Source: Desmodus rotundus
Taxonomy: Eukaryota; Chordata; Mammalia; Chiroptera; Phyllostomidae
Reading direction: 5' to 3'
NCBI RefSeq assembly: GCF_022682495.2
Contig: NC_071395.1
Coordinates: 59,469,135-59,533,134 of the forward strand
DNA: 64,000 nucleotides
The notes below the pieces were generated by a model, which was not told the DNA's origin, ran no database searches, and saw nothing but the letters and a program-made list of their open reading frames with translations. Shown in pieces: positions 20,856 through 33,302 of this stretch (position 1 is its first letter; each line of letters begins with the position of its first letter). Both the position numbers and the translations under genes were made by a program.

Positions 20856-22905
20856 AGTCTGTGCCTAGCAAAGTTACCGCCAAGGTGATCATACAGAAAA
20901 CCCATTGAAACGACCTGCTAAATCGGTGGCTTCTAGCGGCATCCCACACATTTCGCACTCTACTGAAACGAGTCCATTGACCTAGTGTTACCCGCTGGAG
21001 ATGAAGTCTTCTAATAAGGCACTTGTACGAAACATCCTGATTCCCTCGTTGTTTGGAAGCTTTCCATGAATTCCTTGCTGTTCTATCAGAAGGAAATTCA
21101 ATCGAATAGAGTCAGTGGGCTGTGAGCTTCATGGGCATATCTACGTTCGAGAAACAGTTTTGTCCACAAGACATAGTAGTGAGTAGCTGCAGGAGATCTT
21201 CGGCCTCTGCTATTCTCCTGGAAAACATAGAGCGGCGAAAAGCCCACACTCGCAGCTCATTGTCCTGCGAAGGTCTGAAACTGCTATGCTCCTGTTCATT
21301 CACTACGGATTGAAAATGATTTCAGTAGCATTTAGTTTAGGACACAACCCACAGCTCGGATATATCAGAAGATTTCTGTTTAAAGATAGAGTTAGGGTTA
21401 GGGCTAGCATTACGATTACGGTAAGGATAAGCTTTATTATTAGGGTAGGGATAGGGATAGGGATAGGGATAGGGATAGGGTTAGGGTTAGGGTTAGGGTT
21501 AGCGTTAGCGTTAGGGTTAGGGATAGGGATAGGTTTAGCATTAGCGTTTGGGTTAACGTTACATATAGGTTTAGGGCCAGGGCTAAAGCTAGATGACGGC
21601 CACAGGTAGAGGAGTGTGTGTCCTAGAAGATCGTGCATTTCATAGCTCTCTTAGTTCTTCTTTGCTTTCATTGAGTCCGTTGAGGACGAGAAAGTGATTC
21701 TGTAGATCGTTGCACTGAAACACAGCCAGGTAAAAGATAACAGAGCAAAAGAGCTGATCATAAGTGCTGAAGAGGGTATGTGATATGGTGCAAGGCACTC
21801 ATTTCCAATTCAACTGATACGAGCACATTGATCTAGAGCTGCGTTCATGCTTAAAGCCACTTCTCAGGAACATGTTCATTCCCGAGTAACTTGGCAGCTT
21901 TCAAACCTTCACTCCTGTGCTGTGTGAGAGAGTCACTCGAATAGAGTAAGGGGACTGCTAGCTGCACATGCATTTCTACGTTGAAAACACTGTATGGGCA
22001 AAGTGAGGTAGTAGGCTGTTGCCTCTCTTCTTCCTGGGGCTACGCTTTTCTGATGGAAAAAGTACCTAGGAGAAAACTCTACTGTGGAAGCTCATTCCGC
22101 TTCAAGGATCACAAAGTGCTAGCTAGGCTAGCATTCCCTCCGTTGCTGACGGGAAATCATTTCCGTAGCTCTTGGGCTATGACACGCGCCAGAGATCCTA
22201 TATTGCAGCAAGGTTCTTGGACAGGATGCTGACAAGAGTACGTACTATGTGACACACCACTGCTTGCATCTCCTACTGAAATGAGAACATTGCTAACACG
22301 TCAAATAGTGTGGATGGCTTTTGTAGAGAACACTTTTCGCACGACTTGATATAATTCCTGAATGGTGCAGGGGAGCGCAAAGTCTTCCCTGCTGTATTCT
22401 CAGAGTGGAATGAGTGGCCTGGTAGGCCCATGGCGTACTTTTAGCTTCTTCCTCTTTGAATGCTTCACGAACGGGTGGAGTCCGAGGGACGTAGTATAGT
22501 CTCCATGTTTTCTGAGGCTACAGTCTTCTTCTCCCATCACATCTACTACCGAAATGCCAACATTGAGAAGACGTGGAACACTGAGACGGCTTTGGAGAAA
22601 AACCCGCTTCCTACGAAATAGGTTGATTCCCGAGTGAGTTTGAGGAGCAAACAAATCTTCACGAACGTATTATCTTCCACTGGGAGCCCCACAGGCTACT
22701 CTGACATTCATATTCCCTTAGATCTTCAGAGACTTGGAGGCCAGGTCGCGTAGCGTGGCCCAGCGGCCTTCCAACGTCCGGATACGCTTTCCTCGCAGAA
22801 CGCAGAGTTTGGCGAAAACAGTGGTAGCCAAGCTTACTCTCGGGCACAGTTGGCATAGTCCTGTGCTTCCGTTCACTCATTTGCTTTGGGGAACGTGATT
22901 GCACA
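20856..22905 (+). repeat. Satellite unit U11 (2,050 bp, tract type f)
   Basis: Near-identical to U9, 4,137 bp downstream, with the same one-base deletion (near 21907). Confidence 0.97.
21385..21593 (+). repeat. Telomere-like tract of U11, type f, 209 bp
   Basis: Same hexamer order as U9. Confidence 0.95.
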
Positions 22906-24992
22906 AGTCTGTGCCTAGCAAAGTTACCGCCAAGGTGATCATACAGAAAACCCATTGAAACGACCTGCTAAATCGGTGGTTTCTAGCGGCATCCCACACA
23001 TTTCGCACTCTACTGAAACGAGTCCATTGACCTAGTGTTACCCGCTGGAGATGAAGTCTTCTAATAAGGCACTTGTATGAAACATCCTGATTCCCTCGTT
23101 GTTTGGAAGCTTTCCATGAATTCCTTGCTGTTCTATCAGAAGGAAATTCAATCGAATAGAGTCAGTGGGCTGTGAGCTTCATGGGCATATCTACGTTCGA
23201 GAAACAGTTTTGTCCACAAGACATAGTAGTCAGTAGCTGCAGGATATCTTCGGCCTCTGCTATTCTCCTGGAAAACATAGAGCGGCGAAAAGCCCACACT
23301 CGCAGCTCATTGTCCTGCGAAGGTCTGAAACTGCTATGCTCCTGTTCATTCACTACGGATTGAAAATGATTTCAGTAGCATTTAGTTTAGGACACAACCC
23401 ACAGCTCAGATATATCAGAAGATTTCTGTTTAAAGATAGAGTTAGGGTTAGGGCTAGCATTACGATTACGGTAAGGATAAGCTTTATTATTAGGGTAGGG
23501 ATAGGGATAGGGATAGGGATAGGGATAGGGTTAGGGTTAGGGTTAGGGATAGGGTTACGGTTAGGGTTAGGGTTAGGGTTAGGGTTAGCGTTAGCGTTAG
23601 GGTTAGGGATAGGGATAGGTTTAGCATTAGCGTTTGGGTTAACGTTACATATAGGTTTAGGGCCAGGGCTAAAGCTAGATGACGGCCACAGGTAGAGGAG
23701 TGTGTGTCCTAGAAGATCGTGCATTTCATAGCTCTCTTAGTTCTTCTGTGCTTTCATTGAGTCCGTTGAGGACGAGAAAGTGATTCTGTAGATCGTTGCA
23801 CTGAAACACAGCCAGGTAAAAGATAACAGAGCAAAAGAGCTGATCATAAGTGCTGAAGAGGGTATGTGATATGGTGCAAGGCACTCATTTCCAATTCAAC
23901 TGATACGAGCACATTGATCTAGAGCTGCGTTCATGCTTAAAGCCACTTCTCAGGAACATGTTCATTCCCGAGTAACTTGGCAGCTTTCACACCGTTCACT
24001 CCTGTGCTGTGTGAGAGAGTCACTCGAATAGAGTAAGGGGACTGCTAGCTGCACATGCATTTCTACGTTGAAAACACTGTATGGGCAAAGTGAGGTAGTA
24101 GGCTGTTGCCTCTCTTCTTCCTGGGGCTACGCTTTTCTGATGGAAAAAGTACCTAGGAGAAAACTCTACTGTGGAAGCTCATTGCGCTTCAAGGATCACA
24201 AAGGGCTAGCTAGGCTAGCATTCCCTCCGTTGCTGACGGGAAATCATTTCCGTAGCTCTTGGGCTATGACACGCGCCAGAGATCCTATATTGCAGCAAGG
24301 TTCTTGGACAGGATGCTGACAAGAGTACGTACTATGTGACACACCACTGCTTTCATCTCCTACTGAAATGAGAACATTGCTAACACGTCAAATAGTGTGG
24401 ATGGCTTTTGTTGAGAACACTTTTCGCACGACTTGATATAATTCCTGAATGGTGCAGGGGAGCGCATAGTCCTCCCTGCTGTATTCTCAGAGTGGAATGA
24501 GTGGCCTGGTAGGCCCATGGCGTACTTTTAGCTTCTTCCTCTTTGAATGCTTCACGAACGGGTGGAGTCCGAGGGACGTAGTATAGAGTCCATGTTTTCT
24601 GAGGCTACAGTCTTCTTCTCCCATCACATCTACTACCGAAATGCCAACATTGAGAAGACGTGGAACACTGAGACGGCTTTGGAGAAAAACCCGCTTCCTA
24701 CGAAATAGGTTGATTCCCGAGTGAGTTTGAGGAGCAAACAAATCTTCACGAACGTATTATCTTCCACTGGGAGCCCCACAGGCTACTCTGACATTCATAT
24801 TCCCTTAGATCTTCAGAGACTTGGAGGCCAGGTCGCGTAGCGTGGCCCAGCGGCCTTCCAACGTCCGGATACGCTTTCCTCGCAGAACGCAGAGTTTGGC
24901 GAAAACAGTGGTAGCCAAGCTTACTCTCGGGCACAGTTGGCATAGTCCTGTGCTTCCGTTCACTCATTTGCTTTGGGGAACGTGATTGCACA
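22906..24992 (+). repeat. Satellite unit U12 (2,087 bp, tract type g)
   Basis: Near-identical to U10 (4,137 bp upstream) and to U21 (18,745 bp downstream). Shared marks are CGGTGGTTTCT, TTGTATGAAAC, CTCAGATATATC and AGCGCATAGTCCTCC. Confidence 0.97.
23435..23679 (+). repeat. Telomere-like tract of U12, type g, 245 bp
   Basis: Same hexamer order as U10. Confidence 0.95.
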
Positions 24993-27042
24993 AGTCTGTG
25001 CCTAGCAAAGTTACCGCCAAGGTGATCATACAGAAAACCCATTGAAACGACCTGCTAAATCGGTGGCTTCTAGCGGCATCCCACACATTTCGCACTCTAC
25101 TGAAACGAGTCCATTGACCTAGTGTTACCCGCTGGAGATGAAGTCTTCTAATAAGGCACTTGTACGAAACATCCTGATTCCCTCGTTGTTTGGAAGCTTT
25201 CCATGAATTCCTTGCTGTTCTATCAGAAGGAAATTCAATCGAATAGAGTCAGTGGGCTGTGAGCTTCATGGGCATATCTACGTTCGAGAAACAGTTTTGT
25301 CCACAAGACATAGTAGTGAGTAGCTGCAGGAGATCTTCGGCCTCTGCTATTCTCCTGGAAAACATAGAGCGGCGAAAAGCCCACACTCGCAGCTCATTGT
25401 CCTGCGAAGGTCTGAAACTGCTATGCTCCTGTTCATTCACTACGGATTGAAAATGATTTCAGTAGCATTTAGTTTAGGACACAACCCACAGCTCGGATAT
25501 ATCAGAAGATTTCTGTTTAAAGATAGAGTTAGGGTTAGGGCTAGCATTACGATTACGGTAAGGATAAGCTTTATTATTAGGGTAGGGATAGGGATAGGGA
25601 TAGGGATAGGGATAGGGTTAGGGTTAGGGTTAGGGTTAGCGTTAGCGTTAGGGTTAGGGATAGGGATAGGTTTAGCATTAGCGTTTGGGTTAACGTTACA
25701 TATAGGTTTAGGGCCAGGGCTAAAGCTAGATGACGGCCACAGGTAGAGGAGTGTGTGTCCTAGAAGATCGTGCATTTCATAGCTCTCTTAGTTCTTCTTT
25801 GCTTTCATTGAGTCCGTTGAGGACGAGAAAGTGATTCTGTAGATCGTTGCACTGAAACACAGCCAGGTAAAAGATAACAGAGCAAAAGAGCTGATCATAA
25901 GTGCTGAAGAGGGTATGTGATATGGTGCAAGGCACTCATTTCCAATTCAACTGATACGAGCACATTGATCTAGAGCTGCGTTCATGCTTAAAGCCACTTC
26001 TCAGGAACATGTTCATTCCCGAGTAACTTGGCAGCTTTCAATCCTTCACTCCTGTGCTGTGTGAGAGAGTCACTCGAATAGAGTAAGGGGACTGCTAGCT
26101 GCACATGCATTTCTACGTTGAAAACACTGTATGGGCAAAGTGAGGTAGTAGGCTGTTGCCTCTCTTCTTCCTGGGGCTACGCTTTTCTGATGGAAAAAGT
26201 ACCTAGGAGAAAACTCTACTGTGGAAGCTCATTCCGCTTCAAGGATCACAAAGTGCTAGCTAGGCTAGCATTCCCTCCGTTGCTGACGGGAAATCATTTC
26301 CGTAGCTCTTGGGCTATGACACGAGCCAGAGATCCTATATTGCAGCAAGGTTCTTGGACAGGATGCTGACAAGAGTACGTACTATGTGACACACCACTGC
26401 TTGCATCTCCTACTGAAATGAGAACATTGCTAACACGTCAAATAGTGTGGATGGCTTTTGTAGAGAACACTTTTCGCACGACTTGATATAATTCCTGAAT
26501 GGTGCAGGGGAGCGCAAAGTCTTCCCTGCTGTATTCTCAGAGTGGAATGAGTGGCCTGGTAGGCCCATGGCGTACTTTTAGCTTCTTCCTCTTTGAATGC
26601 TTCACGAACGGGTGGAGTCCGAGGGACGTAGTATAGTCTCCATGTTTTCTGAGGCTACAGTCTTCTTCTCCCATCACATCTACTACCGAAATGCCAACAT
26701 TGAGAAGACGTGGAACACTGAGACGGCTTTGGAGAAAAACCCGCTTCCTACGAAATAGGTTGATTCCCGAGTGAGTTTGAGGAGCAAACAAATCTTCACG
26801 AACGTGTTATCTTCCACTGGGAGCCCCACAGGCTACTCTGACATTCATATTCCCTTAGATCTTCAGAGACTTGGAGGCCAGGTCGCGTAGCGTGGCACAG
26901 CGGCCTTCCAACGTCCGGATACGCTTTCCTCGCAGAACGCAGAGTTTGGCGAAAACAGTGGTAGCCAAGCTTACTCTCGGGCACAGTTGGCATAGTCCTG
27001 TGCATCCGTTCACTCATTTGCTTTGGGGAACATGATTGCACA
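24993..27042 (+). repeat. Satellite unit U13 (2,050 bp, tract type f)
   Basis: Third f unit. It differs from U9 and U11 by CAATCCTTC near 26040 and ACGAGCCAG near 26322, both shared with U22. Private changes: GAACGTGTTATC near 26803 and GTGGCACAGCGG near 26891. Confidence 0.97.
25522..25730 (+). repeat. Telomere-like tract of U13, type f, 209 bp
   Basis: Same hexamer order as U9. Confidence 0.95.
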
Positions 27043-29128
27043 AGTCTGTGCCTAGCAAAGTTACCGCCAAGGTGATCATACAGAAAACCCATTGAAACGA
27101 CCTGCTAAATCGGTGGCTTCTAGCGGCATCCCACACATTTCGCACTCTACTGAAACGAGTCCATTGACCTAGTGTTACCCGTGGAGATGAAGTCTTCTAA
27201 TAAGGCACTTGTACGAAACATCCTGATTCCCTCGTTGTTTGGAAGCTTTCCATGAATTCCTTGCTGTTCTATCAGAAGGAAATTCAATCGAATAGAGTCA
27301 GTGGGCTGTGAGCTTCATGGGCATATCTACGTTCGAGAAACAGTTTTGTCCACAAGACATAGTAGTGAGTAGCTGCAGGAGATCTTCGGCCTCTGCTATT
27401 CTCCTGGAAAACATAGAGCGGCGAAAAGCCCACACTCGCAGCTCATTGTCCTGCGAAGGTCTGAAACTGCTATGCTCCTGTTCATTCACTACGGATTGAA
27501 AATGATTTCAGTAGCATTTAGTTTAGGACACAACCCACAGCTCGGATATATCAGAAGATTTCTGTTTAAAGATAGAGTTAGGGTTAGGGCTAGCATTACG
27601 ATTACGGTAAGGATAAGCTTTATTATTAGGGTAGGGATAGGGATAGGGATAGGGATAGGGTTAGGGTTAGGGTTAGGGTTAGAGATAGGGTTAGGGTTAG
27701 CGTTAGGGTTAGAGTTAGCGTTAGCGTTAGCGTTAGGGTTAGGGATAGGGATAGGTTTAGCATTAGCGTTTGGGTTAACGTTACATATAGGTTTAGGGCC
27801 AGGGCTAAAGCTAGATGACGGCCACAGGTAGAGGAGTGTGTGTCCTAGAAGATCGTGCATTTCATAGCTCTCTTAGTTCTTCTGTGCTTTCATTGAGTCC
27901 GTTGAGGACGAGAAAGTGATTCTGTAGATCGTTGCACTGAAACACAGCCAGGTAAAAGATAACAGAGCAAAAGAGCTGATCATAAGTGCTGAAGAGGGTA
28001 TGTGATATGGTGCAAGGCACTCATTTCCAATTCAACTGATACGAGCACATTGATCTAGAGCTGCGTTCATGCTTAAAGCCACTTCTCAGGAACATGTTCA
28101 TTTCCGAGTAACTTGGCAGCTTTCAAACCGTTCACTCCTGTGCTGTGTGAGAGAGTCACTCGAATAGAGTAAGGGGACTGCTAGCTGCACATGCATTTCT
28201 ACGTTGAAAACACTGTATGGGCAAAGTGAGGTAGTAGGCTGTTGCCTCTCTTCTTCCTGGGGCTACGCTTTTCTGATGGAAAAAGTACCTAGGAGAAAAC
28301 TCTACTGTGGAAGCTCATTGCGCTTCAAGGATCACAAAGTGCTAGCTAGGCTAGCATTCCCTCCGTTGCTGACGGGAAATCATTTCCGTAGCTCTTGGGC
28401 TATGACACGAGCCAGAGATCCTATATTGCAGCAAGGTTCTTGGACAGGATGCTGACAAGAGTACGTACTATGTGACACACCACTGCTTGCATCTCCTACT
28501 GAAATGAGAACATTGCTAACACGTCAAATAGTGTGGATGGCTTTTGTAGAGAACACTTTTCGCACGACTTGATATAATTCCTGAATGGTGCAGGGGAGCG
28601 CAAAGTCTTCCCTGCTGTATTCTCAGAGTGGAATGAGTGGCCTGGTAGGCCCATGGCGTACTTTTAGCTTCTTCCTCTTTGAATGCTTCACGAACGGGTG
28701 GAGTCCGAGGGACGTAGTATAGTCTCCATGGTTTCTGAGGCTACAGTCTTCTTCTCCCATCACATCTACTACCGAAATGCCAACATTGAGAAGACGTGGA
28801 ACACTGAGACGGCTTTGGAGAAAAACCCGCTTCCTACGAAATAGGTTGATTCCCGAGTGAGTTTGAGGAGCAAACAAATCTTCACGAACATATTATCTGC
28901 CACTGGGAGCCCCACAGGCTACTCTGACATTCATATTCCCTTAGATCTTCAGAGACTTGGAGGCCAGGTCGCGTAGCGTGGCCCAGCGGCCTTCCAACGT
29001 CCGGATACGCTTTCCTCGCAGAACGCAGAGTTTGGCGAAAACAGTGGTAGCCAAGCTTACTCTCGGGCACAGTTGGCATAGTCCTGTGCTTCCGTTCACT
29101 CATTTGCTTTGGGGAACGTGATTGCACA
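27043..29128 (+). repeat. Satellite unit U14 (2,086 bp, tract type h)
   Basis: First member of the three-unit repeat. It has a one-base deletion near 27181 (TTACCCGTGGAG), CATTTCCGAG near 28100 and GAACATATTATCTGCC near 28886. The deletion is shared only with U23. Confidence 0.97.
27571..27815 (+). repeat. Telomere-like tract of U14, type h, 245 bp
   Basis: 4 GGGATA, 4 GGGTTA, GAGATA, 2 GGGTTA, GCGTTA, GGGTTA, GAGTTA, 3 GCGTTA, GGGTTA, 2 GGGATA. The GAGATA and GAGTTA hexamers define type h. Confidence 0.95.
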
Positions 29129-31215
29129 AGTCTGTGCCTAGCAAAGTTACCGCCAAGGTGATCATACAGAAAACCCATTGAAACGACCTGCTAAATCGGT
29201 GGCTTCTAGCGGCATCCCACACATTTCGCACTCTACTGAAACGAGTCCATTGACCTAGTGTTACCCGCTGGAGATGAAGTCTTCTAATAAGGCACTTGTA
29301 TGAAACATCCTGATTCCCTCGTTGTTTGGAAGCTTTCCATGAATTCCTTGCTGTTCTATCAGAAGGAAATTCAATCGAATAGAGTCAGTGGGCTGTGAGC
29401 TTCATGGGCATATCTACGTTCGAGAAACAGTTTTGTCCACAAGACATAGTAGTCAGTAGCTGCAGGATATCTTCGGCCTCTGCTATTCTCCTGGAAAACA
29501 TAGAGCGGCGAAAAGCCCACACTCGCAGCTCATTGTCCTGCGAAGGTCTGAAACTGCTATGCTCCTGTTCATTCACTACGGATTGAAAATGATTTCAGTA
29601 GCATTTAGTTTAGGACACAACCCACAGCTCGGATATATCAGAAGATTTCTGTTTAAAGATAGAGTTAGGGTTAGGGCTAGCATTACGATTACGGTAAGGA
29701 TAAGCTTTATTATTAGGGTAGGGATAGGGATAGGGATAGGGATAGGGATAGGGTTAGGGTTAGGGTTAGGGATAGGGTTACGGTTAGGGTTAGGGTTAGG
29801 GTTAGGGTTAGCGTTAGCGTTAGGGTTAGGGATAGGGATAGGTTTAGCATTAGCGTTTGGGTTAACGTTACATATAGGTTTAGGGCCAGGGCTAAAGCTA
29901 GATGACGGCCACAGGTAGAGGAGTGTGTGTCCTAGAAGATCGTGCATTTCATAGCTCTCTTAGTTCTTCTGTGCTTTCATTGAGTCCGTTGAGGACGAGA
30001 AAGTGATTCTGTAGATCGTTGCACTGAAACACAGCCAGGTAAAAGATAACAGAGCAAAAGAGCTGATCATAAGTGCTGAAGAGGGTATGTGATATGGTGC
30101 AAGGCACTCATTTCCAATTCAACTGATACGAGCACATTGATCTAGAGCTGCGTTCATGCTTAAAGCCACTTCTCAGGAACATGTTCATTCCCGAGTAACT
30201 TGGCAGCTTTCAAACCGTTCACTCCTGTGCTGTGTGAGAGAGTCACTCGAATAGAGTAAGGGGACTGCTAGCTGCACATGCATTTCTACGTTGAAAACAC
30301 TGTATGGGCAAAGTGAGGTAGTAGGCTGTTGCCTCTCTTCTTCCTGGGGCTACGCTTTTCTGATGGAAAAAGTACCTAGGAGAAAACTCTACTGTGGAAG
30401 CTCATTCCGCTTCAAGGATCACAAAGTGCTAGCTAGGCTAGCATTCCCTCCGTTGCTGACGGGAAATCATTTCCGTAGCTCTTGGGCTATGACACGCGCC
30501 AGAGATCCTATATTGCAGCAAGGTTCTTGGACAGGATGCTGACAAGAGTACGTACTATGTGACACACCACTGCTTGCATCTCCTACTGAAATGAGAACAT
30601 TGCTAACACGTCAAATAGTGTGGATGGCTTTTGTAGAGAACACTTTTCGCACGACTTGATATAATTCCTGAATGGTGCAGGGGAGCGCAAAGTCTTCCCT
30701 GCTGTATTCTCAGAGTGGAATGAGTGGCCTGGTAGGCCCATGGCGTACTTTTAGCTTCTTCCTCTTTGAATGCTTCACGAACGGGTGGAGTCCGAGGGAC
30801 GTAGTATAGTCTCCATGTTTTCTGAGGCTACAGTCTTCTTCTCCCATCACATCCACTACCGAAATGCCAACATTGAGAAGACGTGGAACACTGAGACGGC
30901 TTTGGAGAAAAACCCGCTTCCTACGAAATAGGTTGATTCCCGAGCGAGTTTGAGGAGCAAACAAATCTTCACGAACGTATTATCTTCCACTGGGAGCCCC
31001 ACAGGCTACTCTGACATTCATATTCCCTTAGATCTTCAGAGACTTGGAGGCCAGGGCGCGTAGCGTGGCCCAGCGGCCTTCCAACGTCCGGATACGCTTT
31101 CCTCGCAGAACGCAGAGTTTGGCGAAAACAGTGGTAGCCAAGCTTACTCTCGGGCACAGTTGGCATAGTCCTGTGCTTCCGTTCACTCATTTGCTTTGGG
31201 GAACGTGATTGCACA
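29129..31215 (+). repeat. Satellite unit U15 (2,087 bp, tract type g)
   Basis: Second member of the first triplet. Marks are ATCCACTACC near 30851, CCCGAGCGAG near 30940 and CCAGGGCGCG near 31051; U18 shares all three, U24 the first two. Confidence 0.97.
29658..29902 (+). repeat. Telomere-like tract of U15, type g, 245 bp
   Basis: Same hexamer order as U10. Confidence 0.95.
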
Positions 31216-33302
31216 AGTCTGTGCCTAGCAAAGTTACCGCCAAGGTGATCATACAGAAAACCCATTGAAACGACCTGCTAAATCGGTGGCTTCTAGCGGC
31301 ATCCCACACATTTCGCACTCTACTGAAACGAGTCCATTGACCTAGTGTTACCCGCTGGACATGAAGTCTTCTAATAAGGCACTTGTACGAAACATCCTGA
31401 TTCCCTCGTTGTTTGGAAGCTTTCCATGAATTCCTTGCTGTTCTATCAGAAGGAAATTCAATCGAATAGAGTCAGTGGGCTGTGAGCTTCATGGGCATAT
31501 CTACGTTCGAGAAACAGTTTTGTCCACAAGACATAGTAGTCAGTAGCTGCAGGATATCTTCGGCCTCTGCTATTCTCCTGGAAAACATAGAGCGGCGAAA
31601 AGCCCACACTCGCAGCTCATTGTCCTGCGAAGGTCTGAAACTGCTATGCTCCTGTTCATTCACTACGGATTGAAAATGATTTCAGTAGCATTTAGTTTAG
31701 GACACAACCCACAGCTCGGATATATCAGAAGATTTCTGTTTAAAGATAGAGTTAGGGTTAGGGCTAGCATTACGATTACGGTAAGGATAAGCTTTATTAT
31801 TAGGGTAGGGATAGGGATAGGGATAGGGATAGGGATAGGGTTAGGGTTAGGGTTAGGGATAGGGTTACGGTTAGGGTTAGGGTTAGGGTTAGGGTTAGCG
31901 TTAGCGTTAGGGTTAGGGATAGGGATAGGTTTAGCATTAGCGTTTGGGTTAACGTTACATATAGGTTTAGGGCCAGGGCTAAAGCTAGATGACGGCCACA
32001 GGTAGAGGAGTGTGTGTCCTAGAAGATCGTGCATTTCATAGCTCTCTTAGTTCTTCTGTGCTTTCATTGAGTCCCTTGAGGACGAGAAAGTGATTCTGTA
32101 GATCGTTGCACTGAAACACAGCCAGGTAAAAGATAACAGAGCAAAAGAGCTGATCATAAGTGCTGAAGAGGGTATGTGATATGGTGCAAGGCACTCATTT
32201 CCAATTCAACTGATACGAGCACATTGATCTAGAGCTGCGTTCATGCTTAAAGCCACTTCTCAGGAACATGTTCATTCCCGAGTAACTTGGCAGCTTTCAA
32301 ACCGTTCACTCCTGTGCTGTGTGAGAGAGTCACTAGAATAGAGTAAGGGGACTGCTAGCTGCACATGCATTTCTACGTTGAAAACACTGTATGGGCAAAG
32401 TGAGGTAGTAGGCTGTTGCCTCTCTTCTTCCTGTGGCTACGCTTTTCTGATGGAAAAAGTACCTAGGAGAAAACTCTACTGTGGAAGCTCATTGCGCTTC
32501 AAGGATCACAAAGTGCTAGCTAGGCTAGCATTCCCTCCGTTGCTGACGGGAAATCATTTCCGTAGCTCTTGGGCTATGACACGAGCCAGAGATCCTATAT
32601 TGCAGCAAGGTTCTTGGACAGGATGCTGACAAGAGTACGTAGTATGTGACACACCACTGCTTTCATCTCCTACTGAAATGAGAACATTGCTAACACGTCA
32701 AATAGTGTGGATGGCTTTTGTTGAGAACACTTTTCGCACGACTTGATATAATTCCTGAATGGTGCAGGGGAGCGCAAAGTCTTCCCTGCTGTATTCTCAG
32801 AGTGGAATGAGTGGCCTGGTAGGCCCATGGCGTACTTTTAGCTTCTTCCTCTTTGAATGCTTCACGAACGGGTGGAGTCCGATGGACGTAGTATAGTCTC
32901 CATGTTTTCTGAGGCTACAGTCTTCTTCTCCCATCACATCTACTACCGAAATGCCAACATTGAGAAGACGTTGAACACTGAGACGGCTTTGGAGAAAAAC
33001 CCGCTTCCTACGAAATAGGTTGATTCCCGAGTGAGTTTGAGGAGCAAACAAATCTTCACGAACGTATTATCTTCCACTGGGAGCCCCACAGGCTACTCTG
33101 ACATTCATATTCCCTTAGATCTTCAGAGACTTGGAGGCCAGGTCGCGTAGCGTGGCCCAGCGGCCTTCCAACGTCCGGATACGCTTTCCTCGCAGAACGC
33201 AGAGTTTGGCGAAAACAGTGGTAGCCAAGCTTACTCTCGGGCACAGTTGGCATAGTCCTGTGCTTCCGTTCACTCATTTGCTTTGGGGAACGTGATTGCA
33301 CA
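31216..33302 (+). repeat. Satellite unit U16 (2,087 bp, tract type g)
   Basis: Third member of the first triplet. Marks are GAGTCCCTTGAGG near 32071, GTCACTAGAATAG near 32330, CCTGTGGCTACG near 32431, GTACGTAGTATG near 32636 and GATGGACG near 32882. They recur in U19, U25 and U27. Confidence 0.97.
31745..31989 (+). repeat. Telomere-like tract of U16, type g, 245 bp
   Basis: Same hexamer order as U10. Confidence 0.95.

Larger units (their letters stand above)
16719..27042 (+). repeat. Two-unit higher-order repeat domain, period 4,137 bp (U9-U13)
   Basis: Tract types alternate f g f g f. The anchors at 16985, 21122 and 25259 are exactly 4,137 bp apart, and U9/U11 and U10/U12 share private alleles, including a one-base deletion in the f units. 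Confidence 0.9.
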
